From Siphonodentalium dalli (lineage: Eukaryota; Mollusca; Scaphopoda; Gadilida; Siphonodentaliidae): a stretch of 64,000 nt of DNA. Both the position numbers and the translations under genes were made by a program. The stretch spans positions 268,453,426 to 268,517,425 of the forward strand of contig CP136063.1 in NCBI GenBank assembly GCA_032622095.1. Direction: 5' to 3'. The notes beneath the pieces are model-generated. The model was given only the letters and a program-made list of their open reading frames with translations, was not told where the DNA came from and did not search any database. Below are positions 47,552 through 62,860 of the stretch, in pieces (the first letter of the stretch is position 1; each line of letters opens with the position of its first letter).

Positions 47552-50500
47552 GCTTCGGTACATGTCACGAAGCTTCGGTACATTGGATGAAAAACCGCCA
47601 CAGATTTGGGGTTAATGGTGCAAGGTCACGTGTTTCGCCTGATTTTGATAGAACTGTATACTCTCATTAAGTAGACGTGGATAAACTTTGTGGATGTAGC
47701 CCTCTGCCAGGGAGGACGCAGTCATATAGGGGTGGGTGTAATATAGTGTGTAATTTTGACATATTTCTCGATGGGTTAATATATGATGCGATGATAATTA
47801 TGGTCTGAAATGACTAATATCGAGGTTTCTGGTGACCTTTCAACTTTTGATACCATTTGATGTCCCGATGGTGGTATATTTTTGGAGTTCTGACACGTCA
47901 CGAAGCTTCGGTACATGTCACGAAGCTTCGGTACATTGGATGGAAAACCGCCACAGATTTGGGGTTAATGATGCGAGGTCGAATTTTCCGCCATATCTTG
48001 ATAGAACTGTATACTCTCATTAAGTATACATGGATAAATTTAGTGTATGTAGCCCTGTGTCATGGAGAACGCAGTTATTAAGGGGTGGGTGTAATATAGT
48101 GTGTAATTTTGACATATTTTTCGATGGGTTAATATATGATGCGATGATAATTATGGTCTGAAATGACTAATATCGAGGTTTCTGGTGACCGTTCAACTTT
48201 TGATACCATTTGTTGTCCCGATGGTGGTATATGCTGGGAATTCTGACACGTCACGAAGCTTCGGTATATGTCACGAAGCTTCGGTACATTGGATGGAAAA
48301 CCGCCACAGATTTGGGGTTAATGATGCAAGGTCGAATTTTCCGCCAGATCTTGATAGAACTGTATACTCTCATTAAGTAGACATGGATAAATTTCTTGTA
48401 TGTAGCCCTGTGTCAGGGAGGACGCAGTTATATAGGGTGGGTGTAATAGAGTGTGTAATTTTGACATATTTTTCGATGGGTTAATATATGATGCGATGAT
48501 AATTATGGTCTGAAATGACTAATATCGAGGTTTATGGTGACCGTTCAACTTTTGATACCATTTGATGTCCCGATGGTGGTATATTCTTGGAGTTCTGACA
48601 CGTCACGAAGCTTCGGTACATGTCACGAAGCTTCGGTACATTGGATGAAAAACCGCCACAGATTTGGGGTTAATGATGCAAGGTAACATTTTTCGCCTGA
48701 TTTTGATAGAACTGTATACTCTCATTAAGTAGACGTGGATAAACTTTTTGTATGTAGCCCTATGCCAGGGAGGAAGCAGTTATATAGGGGTGGGTGTAAT
48801 ATAGTCTGTCATTTCTCGTTGGGTTAATATATGATGCGATAATAATTATGGTCTGAAATGACTAATATCGAGGTTTCTGGTGACCGTTCAACTTTTGATA
48901 ACATTTGATGTCCCGATGGTGGTATATTCTTGGAGTTCTGACACGTCACGAAGCTTCGGTACATGTCACGAAGCTTCGGTACATTGGATGAAAAACCGCC
49001 ACAGATTTGGGGTTAATGATGCAAGGTCACATTTTTCGCCTGATTTTGATAGAAATGTATACTCTCATTAAGTAGACGTGGATAAACTGTCTGTATGTAG
49101 CCCTCTGCCATGGAGGACGCAGTCATATAGGGGTGGGTGTAATATAGTGTGTAATTTTGACATATTTCTCGATGGGTTAATATATGATGCGATGATAATT
49201 ATGGTCTGAAATGACTAATATCGAGGTATCTGGTGACCGTTCAACTTTTGATACCATTTGATGTCCCGATGGTGGTATATTTTTGGAGTTCTGACACGTC
49301 ACGAAGCTTCGGTACATGTCACGAAGCTTTGGTACATTGGATGGAAAACCGCCACAGATTTGGGGTTAATGATGCGAGGTCGAATTTTCCGCCAGATCTT
49401 GATAGAACTGTATACTCTCATTAAGTAGACATGGATAAATTTATTGTATGTAGCCCTGTGTCATGGAGGACGCAGTTATTTAGGGGTGGGTGTAATATAG
49501 TGTGTAATTTTGACATATTTTTCGATGGGTTAATATATGATGCGATGATAATTATGGTCTGAAATGACTAATATCGAGGTTTCTGGTGACCGTTCAACTT
49601 TTGATACCATTTGTTGTCCCGATGGTGGTATATGCTGGGAATTCTGACACGTCACGAAGCTTCGGTACATGTCACGAAGCTTCGGTACATTGGATGGAAA
49701 ACCGCCACAGATTTGGGGTTAATGATGCAAGGTCAAATTTTCCGCCATATCTTAATAGAACTGTATACTCTCATTAAGTAGACATGGATAAATTTCTTGT
49801 ATGTAGCCCTGTGTCAGGGAGGACGCAGTTATATAGGGGTGGGTGCAATATAGTGTGTAATTTTGACATATTTTTCGATGGGTTAATATATGATGCGATA
49901 ATAATTATGGTCTGAAATGACTAATATCGAGGTTTCTGGTGACCGTTCAACTTTTGATACCATTTGATGTCCCGATGGTGGTATATGCTGGGAATTCTGA
50001 CACGTCACGAAGCTTCGGTACATGTCACGAAGCTTCGGTACATTGGATGAAAAACCCGTCACAGACTTGGGGTTAAGGATGCAAGGTAACATTTTCCGCC
50101 AGATTTTGATAGAACTGTATACTCTCATTAAGTAGACATGGATAAATTCCTTGTATGTACCCCTATGTCAGGGAGGACGCAGTCATATAGGGGTGGGAGT
50201 AATATAGTGTGTGATTTTGACATATTTTTCGATGGGTTAATATATGATGCGATGATAATTATGGTCTGAAATGACTAATATCGAGGTTTCTGGTGACCAT
50301 TCAACGTTTGATACCATTTTGATTTCCCGATCGTGGTATATTTTTGGAGTTCTGACACGTCACGAAGCTTCGGTACATGTCACGAAGCTTCGGTACATTG
50401 GATGAAAAACCGTCACAGACTTGGAGTTAAGGATGCAAGGTCACATTTTCCGCCAGATTTTGATAGAACTGTATACTCTCATTAAGTAGACATGGATAAA

Positions 50501-51878
50501 TTCCTTGTATGTACCCCTGTCTCAGGGAGGACGCAGTCATATAGGGGTGGGTGTAATATAGTGTGTAATTTTGACATATTTCTCGATGGGTTAATATATG
50601 ATGCGATGATAATTATGGTCTGAAATGACTAATATCGAGGTTTCTGGTGACCGTTCAAATTTGATACCATTTGATGTCCCGATGGTGGTACATGCTGGGA
50701 ATTCTGACACGTCACGAAGCTTCGGTACATGTCACGAAGCTTCGGTACATTGGATGAAAAACCGTCACAGACTTGGGGTTAAGGATGCAAGGTAACATTT
50801 TCCGCCAGATTTTGATAGAACTGTATACTCTCATTAAGTAGACATGGATAAATTCCTTGTATGTACCCCTATGTCAAGGAGGACGCAGTCATATAGGGGT
50901 GGGTGTAATATAGTGTGTGATTTTGACATATTTCTCGATGGGTTAATATATGATGCGATGATAATTATGGTCTGAAATGACTAATATCGAGGTTTCTGGT
51001 GACCATTCAACGTTTGATACCATTTGATTTCCCGATGGTGGTATATTTTTGGAGTTCTGACACGTCACGAAGCTTCGGTAGGCCTACATATCACGAAGCT
51101 TCGGTACATTGGATGAAAAACCGTCACAGACTTTGGGGTTAAGGATGCAAAGTCACATTTTCCGCCAGATTTTGATAGAACTGTATACTCTCATTAAGTA
51201 GACATGGATAAATTCCTTGTATGTACCCCTATGCCAGGGAGGACGCAGTCATATAGGGGTGGGTGTAATATAGTGTGTGATTTTGACATATTTCTCGATG
51301 GATTAATATATGATGCGATGATAATTATGGTCTGAAATGACTAATATCGAGGTTTCTGGTGACCATTCAACGTTTGATACCATTTGATTTCCCGATGGTG
51401 GTATATTTGTGGAGTTCTGACTCGTCACGAAGCTTCGGTACATGTCACGAAGCTTCGGTACATTGGATGAAAAACCGCCACAGACTTGGGGTTAATGATG
51501 CAAGGTCGCATTTTTTTTCCAGATTTTGACAGAACAGTATACTTTCATTAAGTAGACATGGATAAATTTCTTGTATGTAGCCCTGAGTGTGTCAAGGAAA
51601 ACGCAGTTATATATGGGTGGGTGTAATATCGTGTGTGATTTTGACATATTTCTCGATGGGTTAATATATGATGCGATGATAATTATGGTCTGAAATGACT
51701 AATATCGAGGTTTCTGCTGATCATTCAACGTTATATACCATTTGATGTCCCGATGGTGCTATATTCTTGGAGTTCTGACACGTCACGAAGCTTCGGTAGC
51801 CTATATGTCACAAAGCTTCGGTACATTGGATGAAAAACCGCCATATACTTAGGGTTAAGGATGCAAGTTCGCATGTTT

Positions 51879-52022
51879 TTGCCACAGCGTTGGGGGGATA
51901 AGTACCCAGGGCCACATGTTATTGAACATTTAACTTGAATGTTACGAATAATGGTTACATCCATGTTTTTGCTTCGACGCCAACTGTATGCATAAATCTG
52001 ATTTAAATATAGTAATATATAA
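51879..52022. other. Non-satellite spacer between head-to-head B arrays
   Basis: About 143 bases do not match the monomer. They start near GCCACAGCGTTGGGGGGATA and end near AATATAGTAATATATAAT. CATGTTTTTGC occurs at both ends (about 51,873 and 51,962). No open frame or element was recognised. The B monomers are reversed on its left and forward on its right. Confidence 0.75.
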
Positions 52023-55000
52023 TCGATATTAGTCATTTCAGACCATAATTATCATCGCATCATATATTAATCCATCGAGAAATATGTCAAAATCACACAC
52101 TATATTACACCCACCCCTATATGACTGCGTCCTCCCTGACATAGGGGTACATACAAGAAATTTATCCATGTCTACTTAATGAGAGTATACAGTTCTAGCA
52201 AAATCTGGCGGAAAATGTGACTTTGCATCCTTAACCCCAAAGTCTGTGACGGTTTTTCATCCAATGTACCGAAGCTTCGTGACATGTACCGAAGCTTGGT
52301 GACGTGTCAGAATTCCCAGCATGTACCACCATCGGGACACCAAATGGTATCAAAAGTTGAACGGTCACCAGAAACCTCGATATTAGTCATTTCAGACCAT
52401 AATTATCATCGCATCATATATTAACCCATCGAGAAATATGTCAAAATTACACACTATATTACACCCACCCCTATATGACTGCGTCCTCCCTGACACAGGG
52501 GTACATACAAGGAATTTATCCATGTCTACTTAATGAGAGTATACAGTTCTATCAAAATCTGGCGGAAAATGTGACCTTGCATCCTTAACCCCAAGTCTGT
52601 GACGGTTTTTCATCCAATGTACCGAAGCTTCGTGACATGTACCGAAGCTTCGTGACGTGTCAGATCTCCAAAAATATACCACGATCGGGAAATCAAAATG
52701 GTATCAAACGTTGAATGGTCACCAGAAACCTCGATATTAGTCATTTCAGACCATAATTATCATCGCATCATATATTAACCCATCGAAAAATATGTCAAAA
52801 TCACACACTATATTACACCCACCCCTATATGACTGCGTCCTCCCTGACATAGGGGTACATACAAGGAATTTATCCATGTCTACTTAATGAGAGTATACAG
52901 TTCTATCAAAATCTGGCGGAAAATGTTACCTTGCATCCTTAACCCCAAGTCTGTGACGGGTTTTTCATCCAATGTACCGAAGCTTCGTGACATGTACCGA
53001 ATCTTCGTGACGTGTCAGAATTCCCAGCATATACCACCATCGGGACATCAAATGGTATCAAAAGTTGAACGGTCACCAGAAACCTCGATATTAGTCATTT
53101 CAGACCATAATTATCATCGCATCATATATTAACCCATCGAAAAATATGTCAAAATTACACACTATATTACACCCACCCCTAAATAACTGCGTCCTCCATG
53201 ACACAGGGCTACATACAATAAATTTATCCATGTCTACTTAATGAGAGTATACAGTTCTATCAAGATCTGTCGGAAAATTCGACCTCGCATCATTAACCCC
53301 AAATCTGTGGCGGTTTTCCATCCAATGTACCGAAGCTTCGTGACATGTACCAAAGCTTCGTGACGTGTCAGAACTCCAAAAATATACCACCATCGGGACA
53401 TCAAATGGTATCAAAAGTTGAACGGTCACCAGAAACCTCGATATTAGTCATTTCAGACCATAATTATCATCGCATCATATATTAACCCATCGAGAAATAT
53501 GTCAAAATTACACACTATATTACACCCACCCCTATATGACTGCGTCCTCCGTGGCAGAGGGCTACATACAAACAGTTTATTCACGTCTACTTAATGAGAG
53601 TATAGAGTTCTATCAAAATCAGGCGAAAAATGTGACCTTGCATCATTTACCCCAAATCTGTGGCGGTTTTTCATCCAATGTACCGAAGCTTCGTGACATG
53701 TACCGAAGCTTCGTGACGTGTCAGAACTCCAAGAATATACCACCATCGGGACATCAAATCGTATCCAAAGTTGAACGGTCACCATAAACCTCGATATTAG
53801 TCATTTCAGACCATAATTATCATCGCATCATATATTAACCCATCGAAAAATATGTCAAAATCACACACTATATTACACCCACCCCTATATGACTGCGTCC
53901 TCCCTGACATAGGGGTACATACAAGGAATTTATCCATGTCTACTTAATGAGAGTATACAGTTCTATCAAAATCTGGCGGAAAATGTTACCTTGCATCCTT
54001 AACCCCAAGTCTGTGACGGGTTTTTCATCCAATGTACCGAAGCTTCGTGACATGTACCGAAGCTTCGTGACGTGTCAGAATTCCCAGCATATACCACCAT
54101 CGGGACATCAAATGGTATCAAAAGTTGAACGGTCACCAGAAACCTCGATATTAGTCATTTCAGACCATAATTATCATCGCATCATTTATTAACCCATCGA
54201 AAAATATGTCAAAATTACACACTATATTACACCCACCCCTAAATAACTGCGTCCTCCATGACACAGGGCTACATACAATAAATGTATCCACGTCTACTTA
54301 ATGAGAGTATACAGTTCTATCAAGATCTGTCGGAAAATTCGACCTCGCATCATTAACCCCAAATCTGTGGCGGTTTTCCATCCAATGTACCGAAGCTTCG
54401 TTACATGTACCGAAGCTTCGTGACGTGTCAGAACTTCAAAAATATACCACCATCGGGACACCAAATGGTATCAAAAGTTGAACGGTCACCAGAAACCTCG
54501 ATATTAGTCATTTCAGACCATAATTATTATCGCATCATATATTAACCCAACGAGAAATGACAGACTATATTACACCCACCCCTATATAACTGCTTCCTCC
54601 CTGGCAGAGGGCTACATACAAAAAGTTTATCCACGTCTACTTAATGAGAGTATACAGTTCTATCAAAATCAGGCGAAAAATGTGACCTTGCATCATTAAC
54701 CCCAAATCTGTGGCGGTTTTTCATCCAATGTACCGAAGCTTCGTGACATGTACCGAAGCTTCGTGACGTGTCAGAACTCCAAGAATATACCACCATCGGG
54801 ACATCAAATCGTATCCAAAGTTGAACGGTCACCATAAACCTCGATATTAGTCATTTCAGACCATAATTATCATCGCATCATATATTAACCCATCGAAAAA
54901 TATGTCAAAATTACACACTCTATTACACCCACCCCTATATAACTGCGTCCTCCCTGACACAGGGCTACATACAAGAAATTTATCCATGTCTACTTAATGA

Positions 55001-58000
55001 GAGTATACAGTTCTATCAAGATCTGGCGGAAAATTCGACCTTGCATCATTAACCCCAAATCTGTGGCGGTTTTCCATCCAATGTACCGAAGCTTCGTGAC
55101 ATGTACCGAAGCTTCGTGACGTGTCAGAATACCCAGCATATACCACCATCGGGACAACAAATGGTATCAAAAGTTGAACGGTCACCAGAAACCTCGATAT
55201 TAGTCATTTCAGACCATAATTATCATCGCATCATATATTAACCCATCGAAAAATATGTCAAAATTACACACTATATTACACCCACCCCTAAATAACTGCG
55301 TCCTCCATGACACAGGGCTACATACAATAAATTTATCCATGTCTACTTAATGAGAGTATACAGCTCTATCAAGATCTGGCGGAAAATTCGACATCGCATC
55401 ATTAACCCCAAATCTGTGGCGGTTTTCCATCCAATGTACCGAAGCTTCGTGACATGTACCGAAGCTTCGTGACGTGTCAGAACTCCAAAAATATACCACC
55501 ATCGGGACATCAAATGGTATCAAAAGTTGAACGGTCACCAGAAACCTCGATATTAGTCATTTCAGACCATAATTATCATCGCATCATATATTAACCCATC
55601 GAGAAATATGTCAAAATGACAGACTATATTACACCCACCCCTATATGACTGCGTCCTCCCTGGCAGAGGGCTACATACAAAAAGTTTATCCACGTCTACT
55701 TAATGAGAGTATACAGTTCTATCAAAATCAGGCGAAAAACGTGACCTTACACCATTAACCCCAAATCTGTGGCGGTTTTACATCCAATGTACCGAAGCTT
55801 CGTGACATGTACCGAAGCTTCGTGACGTGTCAGAACTCCAAGAATATACCACCATCGGGACATCAAATGGTATCAAAAGTTGAACGGTCACCAGAAACCT
55901 CGATATTAGTCATTTCAGACCATAATTATCATCGCATCATATATTAACCCAACGAGAAATGACAGACAATATTACACCCACCCCTATATAACTGCTTCCT
56001 CCCTGGCAGAGGGCTACATACAAAAAGTTTATCCACGTCTACTTAATGAGAGTATACAGTTCTATCAAAATCAGGCGAAAAACGTGACCTTGCACCATTA
56101 ACCCCAAATCTGTGGCGGTTTTTCATCCAATGTACCGAAGCTTCGTGACATGTACCGAAGCTTCGTGACGTGTCAGAACTCCAAGAATATACTACCATCG
56201 GGACATCAAATGGTATCAAAAGTTGAACGGTCACCAGAAACCCCGATATTAGTCATTTCAGACCATAATTATCATCGCATCATATATTAACCCAACGAGA
56301 AATGACAGACTATATTACACCCACCCCTATATAACTGCTTCCTCCCTGGCAGAGGGCTACATACAAAAAGTTTATCCACGTCTACTTAATGAGAGTATAC
56401 AGTTCTATCAAAATCAGGCGAAAAACGTGACCTTGCACCATTAACCCCAAATCTGTGGCGGTTTTTCATCCAATGTACCGAAGCTTCGTGACATGTACCG
56501 AAGCTTCGTGACGTGTCAGAACTCCAAGAATATACCACCATCGGGACATCAAATGGTATCAAAAGTTGAACGGTCACCAGAAACCTCGATATTAGTCATT
56601 TCAGACCATAATTATCATCGCATCATATATTAACCCAACGAGAAATGACAGACTATATTACACCCACCCCTATATAACTGCTTCCTCCCTGGCAGAGGGC
56701 TACATACAAAAAGTTTATCCACGTCTACTTAATGAGAGTATACAGTTCTATCAAAATCAGGCGAAAAACGTGACCTTGCACCATTAACCCCAAATCTGTG
56801 GCGGTTTTTCATCCAATGTACCGAAGCTTCGTGACATGTACCGAAGCTTCGTGACGTGTCAGAACTCCAAGAATATACCACCATCGGGACATCAAATGGT
56901 ATCAAAAGTTGAACGGTCACCAGAAACCTCGATATTAGTCATTTCAGACCATAATTATCATCGCATCATATATTAACCCAACGAGAAATGACAGACTATA
57001 TTACACCCACCCCTATATAACTGCTTCCTCCCTGGCAGAGGGCTACATACAAAAAGTTTATCCACGTCTACTTAATGAGAGTATACAGTTCTATCAAAAT
57101 CAGGCGAAAAATGTTACCTTGCACCATTAACCCCAAATCTGTGGCGGTTTTTCATCCAATGTACCGAAGCTTCGTGTCATGTACCGAAGCTTCGTGACGT
57201 GTCAGAACTCCAAGAATATACCACCATCGGGACATCAAATGGTATCAAAAGTTGAACGGTCACCAGAAACCTCGATATTAGTCATTTCAGACCATAATTA
57301 TCATCGCATCATATATTAACCCAACGAGAAATGACAGACTATATTACACCCACCCCTATATAACTGCTTCCTCCCTGGCAGAGGGCTACATACAAAAAGT
57401 TTATCCACGTCTACTTAATGAGAGTATACAGTTCTATCAAAATCAGGCGAAAAACGTGACCTTGCACCATTAACCCCAAATCGGTGGCGGTTTTTCATCC
57501 AATGTACCGAAGCTTCGTGACATGTACCGAAGCTTCGTGACGTGTCAGAACTCCAAGAATATACCACCATCGGGACATCAAATGGTATCAAAAGTTGAAC
57601 GGTTACCAGAAACCTCGATATTAGTCATTTCAGACCATAATTATCATCGCATCATATATTAACCCAACGAGAAATGACAGACTATATTACACCCACCCCT
57701 ATATAACTGCTTCCTCCCTGGCAGAGGGCTACATACAAAAAGTTTATCCACGTCTACTTAATGAGAGTATACAGTTCTATCAAAATCAGGCGAAAAATGT
57801 TACCTTGCATCATTAACCCCAAATCTGTAGCGGTTTTTCATCCAATGTACCGAAGCTTCGTGACATGTACCGAAGCTTCGTGACGTGTCAGAACTCCAAG
57901 AATATATAACCATCGGGACATCAAATGGTATTAAAAGTTGAACGGTCACCAGAAACCTCGATATTAGTCATTTCAGACCATAATTATCATCGCATCATAT

Positions 58001-61000
58001 ATTAACCCATCGAAAAATATGTCAAAATTACACAGTCTATTACACCCACCCCTATATAACTGCGTCCTCCCTGACACAGGGCTACATACAAGAAATTTAT
58101 CCATGTCTACTTAATGAGAGTATACAGTTCTATCAAGATCTGGCGGAAAATTCGACCTTGCATCATTAACCCCAAATCTGTGGCGGTTTTCCATCCAATG
58201 TACCGAAGCTTCGTGACATGTACCGAAGCTTCGTGACGTGTCAGAATTCTCAGCATATACCACCATCGGGACAACAAATGGTATCAAAAGTTGAACGGTC
58301 ACCAGAAACCTCGATATTAGTCATTTCAGACCATAATTATCATCGCATCATATATTAACCCATCGAAAAATATGTCAAAATTACACACTATATTACACCC
58401 ACCCCTAAATAACTGCGTCCTCCATGACACAGGGCTACATACAATAAATTTATCCATGTCTACTTAATGAGAGTATACAGTTCTATCAAGATCTGGCGGA
58501 AAATTCGACCTCTCATCATTAACCCCAAATCTGTGGCGGTTTTCCATCCAATGTACCGAAGCTTCGTGACATGTACCGAAGCTTCGTGACGTGTCAGAAC
58601 TCCAAAAATATACCACCATCGGGACATCAAATGGTATCAAAAGTTGAACGGTCACCAGAAACCTCGATATTAGTCATTTCAGACCATAATTATCATCGCA
58701 TCATATATTAAACCATCGAGAAATATTTCAAAATTACACACTATATTACACCCACCCCTATATGACTGCGTCCTCCCTGACACATGGGCACATACAAGGA
58801 ATTTATCCATGTCTACTTAATGAGAGTATACAGTCCTATCAAAATCTGGCGGAAAATGTGACCTTGCATCCTTAACCCCAAATCTGTGGCGGTTTTCCAT
58901 ACAATGTACCGAAGCTTCGTGACATGTACCGAAGCTTCGTGACGTGTCAGAACTCCAAGAATATACCACCATCGGGACATCAAATGGCATCAAAAGTTGA
59001 ACGGTCACCAGAAACCTCGATATTAGTCATTTCAGACCATAATTATCATCGCATCATATATTAACCCATCGAGAAATATGTCAAAATTACACACTATATT
59101 ACACCCACCCCTATATGACTGCGTCCTCCCTGGCAGAGGGCTACATACAAAAAGTTTATCTACGTCTACTTAATGAGAGTATACAGTTCTATCAAAATCA
59201 GGCGAAAAATGTGACTTTGCATCATTAACACCAAATCTGTGGCGGTTTTTCATCCAATGTACCGTAGCTTCGTGACATGTACCGAAGCTTCGTGACGTGT
59301 CAGAACTCCAAGAATATACCACCATCGGGACATCAAATGGTATCAAAAGTTGAACGGTCACCAGAAACCTCGATATTATTCATTTCAGACCATAATTATC
59401 ATCGCATCATATATTAAACCATCGAGAAATATTTCAAAATTACACACTATATTACACCCACCCCTATATGACTGCGTCCTCCCTGACACATGGGTACATA
59501 CAAGGAATTTATCCATGTCTACTTAATGAGAGTATACTGTCCTATCAAAATCTGGCGGAAAATGTGACCTTGCATCCTTAACCCCAAATCTGTGGCGGTT
59601 TTCCATACAATGTACCGAAGCTTCGTGACATGTACCGAAGCTTCGTGACGTGTCAGAATTCCCAGCCTATACCACCATCGGGACAACAAATGGTATCAAA
59701 AGTTGAACGGTCACCAGAAACCTCGATATTAGTCATTTCAGACCATAATTATCATCGCATCATATATTAACCCATCGAGAAATGACAGTCTATATTACAC
59801 CCACCCCTATATAACTGCTTCCTCCCTGGCAGAGGGCTACATACAAAAAGTTTATCCACGTCTACTTAATGAGAGTATACAGTTCTATCAAAATCAGGCG
59901 AAAAATGTTACCTTGCATCATTAACCCCAAATCTGTGGCGGTTTTCCATCCAATGTACCGAAGCTTCGTGACATGTACCGAAGCTTCGTGACGTGTCAGA
60001 ACTCCAAAAATATACCACCATCGGGACATCAAATGGTATCAAAAGTTGAACGGTCACCAGAAACCTCGATATTAGTCATTTCAGACCATAATTATCATCG
60101 CATCATATATTAAACCATCGAGAAATATTTCAAAATTACACACTATATTACACCCACCCCTATATGACTGCGTCCTCCCTGACACATGGGTACATACAAG
60201 GAATTTATCCATGTCTACTTAATGAGAGTATACAGTCCTATCAAAATCTGGCGGAAAATGTGACCTTGCATCCTTAACCCCAAATCTGTGGCGGTTTTCC
60301 ATACAATGTACCGAAGCTTCGTGACATGTACCGAAGCTTCGTGACGTGTCAGAACTCCAAGAATATACCACCATCGGGACATCAAATGGTATCAAAAGTT
60401 GAACGGTCACCAGAAACCTCGATATTAGTCATTTCAGACCATAATTATCATCGCATCATATATTAACCCATCGAGAAATATGTCAAAATTACACACTATA
60501 TTACACCCACCCCTATATGACTGCGTCCTCCCTGGCAGAGGGCTACATACAAAAAGTTTATCCACGTCTACTTAATGAGAGTATACTGTCCTATCAAAAT
60601 CTGGCGGAAAATGTGACCTTGCACCATTAACCCCAAATCTGTGGCGGTTTTTCATCCAATGTACCGAAGCTTCGTGACATGTACCGAAGCTTCGTGACGT
60701 GTCAGAACTCCAAGAATATACCACCATCGGGACATCAAATGGTATCAAAAGTTGAACGGTCACCAGAAACCTCGATATTAGTCATTTCAGACCATAATTA
60801 TCATCGCATCATATATTAACCCATCGAGAAATGACAGACTATATTACACCCACCCCTATATAACTGCTTCCTCCCTGGCAGAGGGCTACATACAAAAAGT
60901 TTATCCACGTCTACTTAATGAGAGTATACAGTTCTATCAAAATCAGGCGAAAAATGTTACCTTGCATCATTAACCCCAAATCTGTGGCGGTTTTTCATCC

Positions 61001-62860
61001 AATGTACCGAAGCTTCGTGACATGTACCGAAGCTTCGTGACGTGTCAGAACTCCAAGAATATACCACCATCGGGACATCAAATGGTATCAAAAGTTGAAC
61101 GGTCACCATAAACCTCGATATTAGTCAGTTCAGACCATAATTATTATCGCATCATATATTAACCCATCGAAAAATATGTCAAAATTACACACTCTATTAC
61201 ACCCACCCCTATATAACTGCGTCCTCCCTGACACAGGGCTACATACAAGAAATTTATCCATGTCTACTTAATGGGAGTATACAGTTCTATCAAGATCTGG
61301 CGGAAAATTCGACCTTGCATCATTAACCCCAAATCTGTGGCGGTTTTCCATACAATGTACCGAAGCTTCGTGGCATGTACCGAAGCTTCGTGACGTGTCA
61401 GAATTCCCAGCATATACCACCATCGGGACAACAAATGGTATCAAAAGTTGAACGGTCACCAGAAACTTCGATATTAGTCATTTCAGACCATAATTATCAT
61501 CGCATCATATATTAACCCATCGAAAAATATGTCAAAATTACACACTATATTACACCCACCCCTAAATAACTGCGTCCTCCATGACACAGGGCTACATACA
61601 ATAAATTTAGCCATGTCTACTTAATGAGAGTATACAGTTCTATCAAGATATGGCGGAAAATGCGACCTCGCATCATTAACCCCAAATCTGTGGCGGTTTT
61701 CCATCCAATGTACCGAAGCTTCGTGACATGTACCGAAGCTTCGTGACGTGTCAGAACTCCAAAAATATACCACCATCGGGACATCAAATGGTATCAAAAG
61801 TTGAACGGTCACCAGAAACCTCGATATTAGTCATTTCAGACCATAATTATCATCGCATCATATATTAACCCATCGAGAAATATGTCACAATTACACACTA
61901 TATTACACCCACCCCTATATGACTGTGTCCTCCCTGGCAGAGGGCTACATACAAAAAGTTTATCCACGTCTACTTAATGAGAGTATACAGTTCTATCAAA
62001 ATCAGGCGAAAAATGTGACCTTGAACCATTAACCCCAAATCTGTGGCGGTTTTTCATCCAATGTACCGAAGCTTCGTGACATGTACCGAAGCTTCGTGAC
62101 GTGTCAGAACTCCAAGAATATACCACCATCGGGACATCAAATGGTATCAAAAGTTGAACGGTCACCAGAAACCTCGATATTAGTCATTTCCGACCATAAT
62201 TATCATCGCATCATATATTAACCCATCAAAAAATATGTCAAAATTACACACTCTATTACACCCACCCCTATATAACTGCGTCCTCCCTGACACAGGGCTA
62301 CATACAAGAAATTTATCCATGTCTACTTAATGAGAGTATACAGTTCTGTCAAGATCTGGCGGAAAATTCGACCTTGCATCATTAACCCCAAATCTGTGGC
62401 GGTTTTCCATCCAATGTACCGAAGCTTCGTGACATGTACCGAAGCTTCGTGACGTGTCAGAACTCCAAAAATATACCACCATCGGGACATCAAATGGTAT
62501 CAAAAGTTGAACGGTCACCAGAAACCTCGATATTAGTCATTTCAGACCATAATTATCATCGCATCATATATTAACCCATCGAAAAATATGTCAAAATTAC
62601 TCACTATATTACACCCACCCCTATATGACTGCGTCCTCCCTGACACAGGGCTACAGACAAGAAATTTATCCATGTCTACTTAATGAGAGTATACAGTTCT
62701 ATCAAGATCTGGCGGAAAATTCGACCTTGCATCATTAACCCAAAATCTGTGGCGGTTTTCCGTCCAATGTACCGAAGCTTCGTGACGTGTCAGAGTTCAC
62801 ATAAAATATACACCATGCACCATCGGGACATTAAATGATATCAAACGTTGAATGATCACT
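52023..62860 (+). repeat. Satellite array, subfamily B, forward orientation (~31 monomers)
   Basis: Same subfamily markers as 35,919-51,878 but on the plus strand. Rare variants mirror the left arm: GAATTCCCAGCATGTACC at 52,311 against 50,688-50,705; CACGATCGGGAAATCAAAAT near 52,680 against 50,320-50,340; and CTGTGACGGGTTTTTCATCC at 52,951 against 50,045-50,064. A run of 343 bp monomers lies at about 55,980-57,760. The last monomer before the junction is truncated, with a single box at 62,771. Confidence 0.96.

Larger units (their letters stand above)
35919..51878 (-). repeat. Satellite array, subfamily B, reverse orientation (~45 monomers of 353 or 343 bp)
   Basis: After 35,918 the satellite runs on the opposite strand and changes subfamily. 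Read on the minus strand, B is marked by TATCAAAATC(T/A)GGCG, ATACCACCATCGGGACATCA, TTATCATCGCATCATATATT, CCCATCGAAAAATATG, CACACTATATTACACCCACC and GGGCTACATACAAG. Box doublets and the GGTCACCAGAAACCTCGATA block are as in A. Some monomers are 343 bp owing to a 10-base deletion (AGTCTGTCATTTCTCG in place of AGTGTGTAATTTTGACATAT). Three 343 bp monomers follow each other at 38,933, 39,276 and 39,619. The last ~400 bases before the spacer are more diverged. Confidence 0.96.

Noticed and set aside
51000-53000. Palindrome as a pure sequencing or assembly artefact
   Set aside because: A read-through artefact would give near-identical arms. Here arms differ in monomer number and sequence, and a unique spacer lies at the switch. 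It is kept as a real candidate, but not excluded without spanning reads.
21917-62518. More than 50 recurring ~63-codon open frames in the satellite (for example MTVQLLIPFDVPMVVY types)
   Set aside because: They sit at the same monomer phase on the strand opposite to the array, vary as the DNA varies, and have no start context, family or separate conservation. The hairpin monomer creates a second class of the same kind.
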